A DNA stretch of 7,037 bases. Source: an uncultured Nitrospira sp. Its GTDB lineage: Bacteria; Nitrospirota; Nitrospiria; Nitrospirales; Nitrospiraceae. A model generated the notes under the pieces. That model was not told where the DNA came from. It worked only from the letters and a program-made list of their open reading frames with translations, and did no database searches. Positions 1 to 5,557 of the stretch are shown here, one piece after another (position 1 is the stretch's first letter; the number at the start of each line of letters is the position of its first letter). The stretch lies in contig CAMLHQ010000121.1 of the NCBI GenBank assembly GCA_946479785.1, positions 1 through 7,037 on the forward strand, given 5' to 3'. The translations under genes were made by a program, and so were the position numbers.

Positions 1-674
1 ATCGACATGTTGCAGAGCGTCATGCGGCCTTCCATGCTGAGTGCGCGAATCACGGAGCCCGTATATTCGATCACGTAGCCTGTGCCTCCCGCCGTGCCGA
101 TCTTGCCGATGATTGCGATAATGACGTCCTTCGCCGAGCACCGGTCGGAGAGCACACCATCGACTCTGATCTCCATCGTCTTGGGCCGTTTCTGCACCAA
201 ACATTGCGTCGCCAGGACATGCTCGACTTCGCTGGTTCCGATGCCGAAGGCCAGCGCACCAAAGGCGCCGTGCGTAGAGGTATGGGAGTCGCCGCAGACG
301 ATCGTCGTGCCAGGAAGCGTGAAGCCCTGCTCCGGACCAATCACATGGACGATTCCTTGTCGGATGTCGCTCATGTTGAAGAGAGTAATGCCGAAGTCAC
401 GGCAGTTATTCTCCAGCGTTTGGATCTGGATCGCGCTGACGTGATCCGCGATGCCTAACCGTCGGTCCGTTGTCGGCACATTGTGGTCCGGGACGGCCAA
501 CGTCGCGCCAGGCCGTCGTGGACGACGCCCGGCGAGTTTGAGGCCTTCGAAGGCCTGCGGGGAGGTGACTTCATGGACCAACTGACGATCGATATAGAGC
601 AAGGTTGTCCCGTCCGGCTCTGCTCGAACCACGTGCGAGTCCCAAATTTTGTCGAAGAGAGTCTTGCCTGCCAT
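1..674 (-). CDS. leuC: 3-isopropylmalate dehydratase large subunit, N-terminal part (left edge)
   Basis: LeuC with LeuD isomerises 2-isopropylmalate to 3-isopropylmalate in leucine biosynthesis in the cytoplasm; it is an aconitase-family [4Fe-4S] enzyme. The reading frame is open from an ATG at 674 to the window edge, giving 224 residues of a protein usually about 470 long. Diagnostic stretches are [16 protein letters not shown] at the start, PDHNVPT at residues 62-68, ENNCRDFGI at 88-96, the family signature [18 protein letters not shown] at 127-144, [12 protein letters not shown] at 146-157 and [12 protein letters not shown] at 213-224. The iron-sulfur cysteines lie in the missing C-terminal half. 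The start is supported by an AGGA-type ribosome binding site about 8 bases upstream and by the conserved N-terminus. LeuD is not visible; it would have to lie beyond the left edge or elsewhere. The alternative, the related homoaconitase or isopropylmalate isomerase paralogues, is less likely given the close match to bacterial LeuC. Confidence 0.96.
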   Translation of the reverse strand, partial: MAGKTLFDKIWDSHVVRAEPDGTTLLYIDRQLVHEVTSPQAFEGLKLAGRRPRRPGATLAVPDHNVPTTDRRLGIADHVSAIQIQTLENNCRDFGITLFNMSDIRQGIVHVIGPEQGFTLPGTTIVCGDSHTSTHGAFGALAFGIGTSEVEHVLATQCLVQKRPKTMEIRVDGVLSDRCSAKDVIIAIIGKIGTAGGTGYVIEYTGSVIRALSMEGRMTLCNMS

Positions 675-706
675 AGTGTTCCTGTCTCGTCCTCTCGAGG
701 AATGCC

Positions 707-737
707 ATTATACAGAGACTCCCCATGGGGTTTACAA
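707..737 (-). promoter_or_regulatory. Probable sigma-70 promoter of leuC with a palindrome in the spacer
   Basis: On the minus strand there is a perfect -10 hexamer TATAAT (707-712) and a -35-like TTGTAA (732-737), separated by 19 bases, which is longer than the usual 17. The -10 lies 33 bases upstream of the leuC ATG. The spacer contains the perfect 10-base palindrome CCCCATGGGG (721-730), which could be an operator. The -10 is strong; the -35 is only moderate and the spacing is suboptimal, as in promoters that need an activator. Confidence 0.5.
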
Positions 738-806
738 GAGTGCTCGTCTTGCTCTCCCGGTAAGGGACGTGTTACCACCGGTCTGCCGCAAGACGAAAGG
801 CTGGGC

Positions 807-1277
807 ATGACAGGAGCTGTCTGGATGGATCCCCGGGTAGTGGAATGGAGCCAACAGCTATTGAACAGCTACCACCATTGGATCGGTCGTGACCTGATCG
901 AGCGGGTCGGTGAGCCGGAATTCCAATCTTGCGCGTTGTTCGAATCGCCGCTCGTCGTGGTCTCCCATGGCAACGAAGCCGATCCGATCCTAAATTATGG
1001 GAATCGGACGACTCTGGATCTATGGGAGATGACGTGGGAGCAACTGACCAAGACGCCGTCTCGCTTAACGGCTGAACCGGTCAATCGAGCCGAACGCGAA
1101 TGGATGTTGGAGCAGGCTCGGGCACGTGGCTACATCGACACATATCGGGGGGTACGCATTTCAGGAACCGGCCGGAGGTTTCTCGTGGAAAACGCGCTGA
1201 TCTGGAATGTGCTCGATTCTCGTGGTCAGCCGGTTGGACAGGCTGCGACCTTTTCACAGTGGGCGTGGTTGGCCTGA
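807..1277 (+). CDS. MEKHLA domain (PAS-like) protein
   Basis: This is a 156-residue soluble protein made almost entirely of a MEKHLA domain, a PAS-related fold also found at the C-terminus of plant HD-ZIP III regulators; the function of the short bacterial stand-alone forms is not established. Family-like stretches are the N-terminal helix region WSQQLLNSYHHWIGRDLI (14-31), ILNYGNRTTLDLWEMTWEQL (61-80), TPSRLTAEPVNRAERE (83-98), YIDTYRGVRISGTGRRF (109-125) and the ending GQAATFSQW (144-152). The domain covers nearly the full length and there is no DNA-binding or membrane segment. I chose the ATG at 807 because AAAGG lies 7 bases upstream and the homology begins just after it; the frame stays open back to 483, but that part runs antisense to leuC and reads as low-complexity. 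It is divergent from leuC (132 bases between starts) and convergent with bcsA. A sensory or small-ligand-binding role is an inference from the PAS relationship. Confidence 0.85.
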   Translation: MTGAVWMDPRVVEWSQQLLNSYHHWIGRDLIERVGEPEFQSCALFESPLVVVSHGNEADPILNYGNRTTLDLWEMTWEQLTKTPSRLTAEPVNRAEREWMLEQARARGYIDTYRGVRISGTGRRFLVENALIWNVLDSRGQPVGQAATFSQWAWLA

Positions 1278-1329
1278 TTTCTGGTCAAGTTGGAGAATGG
1301 GGCTTCAGCAATAACACCTTTTCCCATCA

Positions 1330-3627
1330 TCAGGTCCCGGGGCAGGATGCCTGCCAGCGTGCATGGTGCAAGGTTCGCCACCGCTCTTCGCCGGCCTCGA
1401 TGCTATCGACCTTGAACCGCACCAGCGTATACCTGCGCCTGCGCACCATGGAAACGGGAATGACTTTGAGGGTGATGCCGTGAAGCTCAAGGAGGCTCCC
1501 GACCAGTGAGCCGCTCGGAGCCTCTTTCAAGAGGACGCTGACGCCGGAAAACGACATGTCCTGCACTCGGCCCTTCAGGACGGCGCAATGGGCTTTGACC
1601 AGGCAGAAGTACCCGCCGTCAAACCGAATCATGTTGCGCCGATTCCATCGGAGACAACCCCAAGGAGCGACCAGTGCTTGTCCGAGGGATTGAAGGCTGC
1701 TGCCAATGCCTGGTTGAAAACGGTAGGTGTCTTCCCAATAATCGGAATCCCCGTAAATCTTGTCGACCAAGGCTTTCCTGGTCGTTTCGGCCAGTTCGTC
1801 GAACTGTAATCCAATCTTGACTTCTCCGGACGGCAACGGGTCCTGCCGGATGACCTGGGCCGTCACTTTGAGCAGCGCTCCCGTCGAAGAGGTCAGCGCC
1901 AGTCTCACGGACTGTTGCAACGTCAGGACCGGCCTCGGCACGATGGCGCCGGCGCCCTGTTCGTCCAGATCCGTAATGTGTGCCGAGAGATCTTCACCGT
2001 CAACGAAGAGTCCCCCGGCAAAGTCTCGCTCAAGCCGGAATCCTCTGCGTCCCTGCGCCTGCTCGCTGGCTACGAACATGGCCACTGTGAGTAGGAGGAA
2101 ATTCGCGCTTCCCCAGAACAGGCTTATCGGCAGCCCCGGATCGCCTTGGGCTAGCCACCAGTGACGAACTCCCAGCGTCAACCCGACTGCCAAGAGGGCG
2201 TACGTGATCAAATGCGGCCAAGCCAGCGCCAATTCGGTTGCCGTGTTTTTCATCACCCGCTGGCCTTTGGGCGTGATCTCAAACGACCGCTCTTTGCGGG
2301 GAGCGGCGAGGGCCTTTACGGCCACCAGGCTCAAGGCGAAACACATAGCGGTCTCATAGACATCCGACCAGAACGGATTGCGTGAGCCTCGGCTGACCGG
2401 TCGCATGACAAGGGCAGAGGCGAGAAAAAACGAGAAGAAATAATTCGTGAGCGACAGCACATCGGCCCTCAGTGGCGGCGTGCTGAACAACAAACTCGAC
2501 AGCGGCGCAATGAGACAGATCAAGCGCGGCACACCGAAGAAGAAATAGAAAATGGAACCGAAGTAGTCGATTCGTTGCGCGAAGGTCAACCCGCGCTTGG
2601 TCAGGGGATTGTCTCGGAGCAGCATTTGGATGCAGCCCATCGCCCAACGTTTCCGCTGCTTCAGATAGCCCTCGAATGTCTCGGGCATCAGCCCCGCGGA
2701 CAGGACCTTATTCAAATAGCAGGACTTGTAGCCCCGGGCATGGAGATTCATGCTGGTGTGAATGTCTTCCGTAATGGTCTGGGTCTGGAATCCGCCGATC
2801 TGCATAAGCGGTTTGCGGCGAAAGAGCCCTCCGCTGCCGGCGAAGAAGGCGCTGTTATGTCGATCGCGTCCCGCTTGCAAGGACCGGAAGAAGAGTGCCT
2901 GCTCATTCTTAACCCGTTCGCCGACACGCAAGTTCCGCTGGAACACGTCGGGATTATAGAAATGGTGAGGGGTCTGAACGATGGCGACTTTCGGGTCATC
3001 GAAGAACCCGACCGTGTCTTTCAAGAAGGTTCGCGTCGGGATATGGTCCACATCGAAGACCGCGATCACTTCTCCATCAGTCAGCCGCAACGCATGGTTG
3101 AGATTGCCGGCTTTCGCGTGGCGGGGCCGATCGGGGCGAGCAATGTACTCGCATCCGAGCATGGCCGCCAGCTTTCTCGTCTTCGGGTTATGGCCGTCGT
3201 CAAGCACGTAGACGGTGAACCGGTCCTTCGGATACTCCTGCGACAAGCAGCCGATGAGAGTCTGCCGGAGGATCGACAAGGGTTCGTCGACGACTGTGAC
3301 CATGATGTCCACAGTGGGATAGGTCGTAAGAGGTGCGGGCCGCCGGTCAGTGGGAGACCAGGACTGATAGGTGAAGAAGCAAAATTGGCAGAGTCCGTAG
3401 AGTTCAGCGAGGTAGACGATCGAGCCGATAAGCAAGCTCGCTAAATCGTCTGTCGGGATGGTGTAGAGGATGCGCCAGAGCATGTAGCGGGCATAGAGAA
3501 AGAGGCTGAGCGCCAAGACCCACCGCCGGCCGCGGTCCTGTTTCAGCAAGAGTCCAATGGCGAAGAGCAGGAGACCGGAAATGCCTAAGGCAATCGGGGT
3601 ACTGAAAAAGGTGTTTACGTAGGTCAT
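1330..3627 (-). CDS. bcsA: Cellulose synthase catalytic subunit (UDP-forming), BcsA-like, with two C-terminal PilZ domains
   Basis: This is an inner-membrane family 2 glycosyltransferase that would polymerise glucose from UDP-glucose into beta-1,4-glucan and push it through its own channel, activated by c-di-GMP. The 765 residues show about three N-terminal membrane segments (8-28, 34-57, 61-88) and a cytoplasmic GT domain at about 105-345. The GT motifs are VVDEP (D114), LDDG (D143/D144), DVD (D192, D194), TED (286-288, catalytic base D288) and QRKRW (324-328). Further membrane helices follow (about 353-381, 390-408, 423-441, 470-487, 500-520), with the gating loop FEITPKG at 449-455. The first PilZ domain has RxxxR at R527/R531, a variant DLDEQG at 553-558 and the BcsA-typical end YGDSDYW (625-631). 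A second PilZ-like domain follows, with RNMIR (664-668) and an intact DMSFSG (690-695). The ATG at 3627 has AGAGGG 7 bases upstream. No bcsB, bcsZ or bcsC is adjacent. The polymer identity is inferred; a related beta-glucan synthase is possible. Confidence 0.93.
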   Translation of the reverse strand: MTYVNTFFSTPIALGISGLLLFAIGLLLKQDRGRRWVLALSLFLYARYMLWRILYTIPTDDLASLLIGSIVYLAELYGLCQFCFFTYQSWSPTDRRPAPLTTYPTVDIMVTVVDEPLSILRQTLIGCLSQEYPKDRFTVYVLDDGHNPKTRKLAAMLGCEYIARPDRPRHAKAGNLNHALRLTDGEVIAVFDVDHIPTRTFLKDTVGFFDDPKVAIVQTPHHFYNPDVFQRNLRVGERVKNEQALFFRSLQAGRDRHNSAFFAGSGGLFRRKPLMQIGGFQTQTITEDIHTSMNLHARGYKSCYLNKVLSAGLMPETFEGYLKQRKRWAMGCIQMLLRDNPLTKRGLTFAQRIDYFGSIFYFFFGVPRLICLIAPLSSLLFSTPPLRADVLSLTNYFFSFFLASALVMRPVSRGSRNPFWSDVYETAMCFALSLVAVKALAAPRKERSFEITPKGQRVMKNTATELALAWPHLITYALLAVGLTLGVRHWWLAQGDPGLPISLFWGSANFLLLTVAMFVASEQAQGRRGFRLERDFAGGLFVDGEDLSAHITDLDEQGAGAIVPRPVLTLQQSVRLALTSSTGALLKVTAQVIRQDPLPSGEVKIGLQFDELAETTRKALVDKIYGDSDYWEDTYRFQPGIGSSLQSLGQALVAPWGCLRWNRRNMIRFDGGYFCLVKAHCAVLKGRVQDMSFSGVSVLLKEAPSGSLVGSLLELHGITLKVIPVSMVRRRRYTLVRFKVDSIEAGEERWRTLHHARWQASCPGT

Positions 3628-3628
3628 C

Positions 3629-3740
3629 GAGCATCCCTCTGCACCGGCTCAGCTCATATCCGCGGCTTTCCAAAGCCTATGTCCTGACGGAAAAGCTGCC
3701 TAGCCCTACAGCAGAGGGCTCTCTTTGGAGGGGGATGCTC
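3629..3740 (-). promoter_or_regulatory. Possible structured 5' leader of bcsA that can pair with its ribosome binding site
   Basis: Read as RNA from the minus strand, three nested perfect complementarities occur in this order. P1 pairs GAGCATCCC (3740-3732) with GGGATGCTC (3637-3629), 9 base pairs; its 3' arm overlaps the bcsA Shine-Dalgarno AGAGGG and sits one base before the ATG. P2 pairs TCCAAAG (3729-3723) with CTTTGGA (3675-3669), 7 base pairs. P3 is a hairpin AGCCCT/AGGGCT (3720-3715 with 3707-3702), 6 base pairs with a 7-base loop. The helices are mutually compatible, forming a multi-branched leader that could hide the start of translation. I do not recognise it as any known riboswitch class; in particular I do not see the conserved core of the c-di-GMP (GEMM) riboswitches. 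The transcription start is not known, only guessed: a weak -10-like TACAAA lies at 3754-3749, which would start transcription just before P1. Chance pairing is possible. Confidence 0.3.
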
Positions 3741-3770
3741 ACGAAGTCTTTGTAAAACGGAACCTTGGCT

Positions 3771-3798
3771 GAAAAAATTGGGAGAGGGGTTTCTCCCT
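3771..3798 (-). terminator. Rho-independent terminator after the DUF1653 gene
   Basis: On the minus strand the stem GGGAGA (3797-3792) and TCTCCC (3785-3780) encloses a 6-base loop and is followed after AA by six T residues (3777-3772). This is the classic hairpin plus T-tract. It lies about 80 bases past the stop codon of the DUF1653 gene and upstream of bcsA on the same strand, so it should separate the two transcription units and implies that bcsA has its own promoter between here and 3628. Confidence 0.75.
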
Positions 3799-3876
3799 CA
3801 GAAGGTGGGCCAGACTGAAAAATCTCCGTCTGTTCTTGGTAGAGACCTCAATGAGGTGAATTGATGAACAGCGCGT

Positions 3877-4086
3877 TCAATCCGGCAGCCGTTGGAATCG
3901 CGGGCGGGGAAGGCCTTCTACGACGACCGTTTCCAGAAACATGGCGGCGGGCCGGATCCAGAGGCCTCTTTCGCCATGTAGGGCGCGGTACACGACGAAT
4001 ATCTCCTCCGTTTCCGAGTGCTTCGCCACACCAATGACTTCATAGTCGTTGCCTTTATAGTGACGATAGCGACCGGGCTGGACCAT
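3877..4086 (-). CDS. DUF1653 family small protein
   Basis: This 69-residue protein matches DUF1653, a family of short cytoplasmic proteins of unknown function. The family pattern is visible end to end: GRYRHYKGNDYEVIGVAKHS (5-24), ET at 25-26, VVYRALHGERGLWIRP (31-46), then MFLETVVV (49-56) and PRF (62-64). I chose the ATG at 4086 because GGAAG sits 8 bases upstream and the conserved domain begins three residues later; the frame extends back to 4170, but those extra 28 residues would overlap the start of the divergent lipoprotein gene and have no family character. There is no signal peptide or membrane segment. The gene is followed by a terminator at 3798-3771 and is divergent from the TPR lipoprotein gene with only 58 bases between the two starts. 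Known family members act as stand-alone domains or as fusions, so no specific partner can be named. Confidence 0.9.
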   Translation of the reverse strand: MVQPGRYRHYKGNDYEVIGVAKHSETEEIFVVYRALHGERGLWIRPAAMFLETVVVEGLPRPRFQRLPD

Positions 4087-4144
4087 CGTGTATTCTTCCG
4101 GCGTTCCCGCTATATATACATACGACAAAATGGCAGGGTCAACG
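4087..4144. promoter_or_regulatory. Short divergent regulatory gap with TATATATA core
   Basis: The 58 bases between the DUF1653 and TPR lipoprotein starts contain a markedly AT-rich, self-complementary TATATATA (4111-4118) in otherwise GC-rich surroundings. It could serve as a -10 element in either direction; on the plus strand it would place the transcript start about 10 bases before the AGGG ribosome binding site of the lipoprotein gene. No good -35 match is visible for either strand, so this is a weak call. Confidence 0.3.
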
Positions 4145-4825
4145 ATGCCCAAACAACATGTCTTTGTCATCGGTGTTCTGCTGTGGTCCCTTCTGGCCTG
4201 TCAACAGCAGCAGACCTGGGAGTCGGCCATGGCGTCGGGACAGGAAGCAGTGCGGCAGGGCAACTACGCGGAAGCCGAGCGCATCTTTCAAGTGGCGGTA
4301 CGGAAGGCCGAAGAATTCGGCCGCGAAGACCGTCGCGTTGCCGTCAGCCTATCCCAACTCGCCCAGGTGTATGCGGGGCAGGGCAAGCATGTGGAGGCGG
4401 AACCGGTCTATCTGCAGGCGTTGAAGATCTACCAAGCCGTCCATGGCGAGAACCATGCGGATGTCGCGGCCACCCTCAACAATCTGGGCGTGCTTCATCG
4501 CATGTACGGACAGTACGCCGAGGCTGAGCCGCTGCTCACGAGGGCACTGGCGATCAAAGAGAAACTCGTGGGGCCTGACCATCCCGACGTGGCACTGAGT
4601 GTCGCGAACCTGGGTCAATTGTGGGTTGCGCAGGGCCAGCCGGAAAAAGCCGAGCCCTTCTATCGTCGGGCGTTGGCGATCAGACAAAAAGTCCTGGGGG
4701 CGGCCCACCCTGAAGTGGCTAAAACGCTTGAAGACTTGGCCAACGTCTTGCGCAAGCTCGGTCGGAACAACGAGGCGGTTGCCCTGGATCTGCAGGCTCG
4801 CGAGATTCGCGCCAAGCGGAGTTGA
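4145..4825 (+). CDS. TPR-repeat lipoprotein (kinesin-light-chain type repeats)
   Basis: This 226-residue protein has a lipoprotein signal: a hydrophobic stretch at 6-18 and lipobox LLAC with the lipidated cysteine at C19, followed by Gln, which would favour the outer membrane in the usual sorting rule. The rest is helical repeats. A first TPR lies at about 24-57 (MASGQEAVRQGNYAEAERIF), then four units in a 42-residue register begin near 66, 108, 150 and 192, each with the pattern L..LG..Y...G.Y.EAEPL..RAL.I....G..HP.VA, as in TPR_12 / kinesin-light-chain repeats. Such repeats bind partner proteins or peptides, so this is likely a periplasm-facing scaffold. I chose the ATG at 4145 because AGGG lies 6 bases upstream and a proper signal peptide begins there; a GTG at 4088 and an ATG at 4130 in the same frame lack both. 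It heads a run of four plus-strand genes; the next starts 32 bases after its stop. The partner is unknown. Confidence 0.88.
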   Translation: MPKQHVFVIGVLLWSLLACQQQQTWESAMASGQEAVRQGNYAEAERIFQVAVRKAEEFGREDRRVAVSLSQLAQVYAGQGKHVEAEPVYLQALKIYQAVHGENHADVAATLNNLGVLHRMYGQYAEAEPLLTRALAIKEKLVGPDHPDVALSVANLGQLWVAQGQPEKAEPFYRRALAIRQKVLGAAHPEVAKTLEDLANVLRKLGRNNEAVALDLQAREIRAKRS

Positions 4826-4857
4826 ACCACTCCTGCCTTCCGTTGTAGCGTATCCGT

Positions 4858-5100
4858 ATGCCCGAGTTGAATCAACCGCTCACGATCAATTGGCGCATGA
4901 ATGCGCTGGTGGCGCGCTTCGTCGGCATCGTGGCGATCGCCCTCGGCTTCATATTCGGCATTCATGGACTGGACGAACCGGGGTCACGGTGGCTGCAGAC
5001 GGCTCTCGGTTTATTGGTGACGGGAATGCTGGCACAAGGGTATGCCCTGTATTGCTCGATCAAGCGCATGCAGCAACTTCACGATCGACCTAAGACATGA
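4858..5100 (+). CDS. Small inner-membrane protein, two predicted helices, function unknown
   Basis: I do not recognise this 80-residue protein. It has two hydrophobic segments, about residues 16-36 (LVARFVGIVAIALGFIFGIHG) and 45-66 (WLQTALGLLVTGMLAQGYALYC), with a short acidic loop LDEPG between them, and a basic tail (IKRMQQLHDRPK), so both ends are probably cytoplasmic. It begins 32 bases after the TPR lipoprotein gene and its stop overlaps the start of the next gene in the four bases ATGA (5097-5100), a strong sign of co-translation. No clear Shine-Dalgarno precedes the ATG at 4858; an internal ATG at 4897 is an alternative start that keeps both helices. The position between two lipoprotein genes and an MscS channel suggests an envelope role, which is inference only. 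Confidence 0.72.
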   Translation: MPELNQPLTINWRMNALVARFVGIVAIALGFIFGIHGLDEPGSRWLQTALGLLVTGMLAQGYALYCSIKRMQQLHDRPKT

Positions 5101-5531
5101 CGCCTGCCGGCTGGACGTTTCGCGTTCGCTCGATTTCGCTCACAATAATTATTGCCGGGCTTGTGGCGGCCTGCGGCGGTCCCTGGAGGGACAGCTATTT
5201 CAAGAAGGGCGTCAACCGCCTCACGGAGGAGGAGATCTCGGAGAAAATGGGGCCGCCCCATACGGCGAAGACGCCCGCGCTGGGCGGTGATACGATCTGG
5301 ACCTATCGCGTGCCGTACAGCGACAAGGACTTGAATCCTATGGATCTGTCCGGCATTACCAATGCGGCGAACGAAGCCGCATCGTTGATCGGGAAGGGCG
5401 CACAGGATGGCCCCAAACCCACCCTCTATTGCTTTCGGTATACATTGACCTTCAACGAACAGAAAATCCTTAAACAGTGGAAGAGGGATGAATGCGTGCC
5501 CGGCACACGCGATACATTGCACGGCGATTAA
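5097..5531 (+). CDS. Lipoprotein with a BamE/SmpA-like region
   Basis: This 144-residue protein has a basic N-terminus (RVRS, 9-12), a hydrophobic core (13-25) and a lipobox VAAC with cysteine at C26, so it should be a lipoprotein; Gly-Gly after the cysteine does not give the inner-membrane Asp signal. Residues about 35-72 (YFKKGVNRLTEEEISEKMG, then PP, then GGDTIWTYR) follow the pattern of the BamE/SmpA/OmlA fold: a short helix after a K-G turn, a G-P corner and a W-x-Y strand. The rest is unlike E. coli BamE; it holds an insertion (74-105) and a strand region YCFRYTLTF (111-119) followed by residues to C133, so C112 and C133 could form a disulfide in the periplasm. The start overlaps the upstream stop by four bases. 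It lies 26 bases before the MscS gene. Equating it with BamE of the outer-membrane assembly machine is not justified; a small envelope lipoprotein of that fold is the fair reading. Confidence 0.78.
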   Translation: MTPAGWTFRVRSISLTIIIAGLVAACGGPWRDSYFKKGVNRLTEEEISEKMGPPHTAKTPALGGDTIWTYRVPYSDKDLNPMDLSGITNAANEAASLIGKGAQDGPKPTLYCFRYTLTFNEQKILKQWKRDECVPGTRDTLHGD

Positions 5532-5557
5532 GCGTATCGCCTTGGCCGGCCTAACCC

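Noticed and set aside
759..776. GGTAA/TTACC inverted repeat before the MEKHLA gene
   Set aside because: Five-base arms with an 8-base loop are too short to claim an operator or hairpin without comparison to relatives.
483..806. In-frame upstream extension of the MEKHLA gene (108 extra residues)
   Set aside because: Most of it runs antisense to leuC, shows no family similarity and has no ribosome binding site at 483, whereas AAAGG precedes the ATG at 807.
1278..1329. Shared terminator between the convergent MEKHLA and bcsA genes
   Set aside because: The 52-base gap shows no stem of useful length followed by a T-tract on either strand.
2575..3444. 289-residue open frame on the plus strand inside bcsA
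   Set aside because: It is exactly antisense to the conserved glycosyltransferase region, so its openness follows from the codon use of bcsA; no recognisable domain or ribosome binding site.
3845..3857. Near-palindrome ACCTCAATGAGGT downstream of the DUF1653 gene
   Set aside because: It has no promoter around it and a one-base centre cannot make a hairpin loop; an operator there would have no obvious target.
4087..4170. N-terminal extension of the DUF1653 protein (28 extra residues)
   Set aside because: It would overlap the start of the divergent lipoprotein gene, lies outside the conserved domain, and the ATG at 4086 has a good ribosome binding site.
5523..5541. GGCGAT/ATCGCC hairpin across the stop codon of the BamE-like lipoprotein
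   Set aside because: Only 6 base pairs with no T-tract, and the next gene starts 26 bases on; termination here would break an apparent operon.
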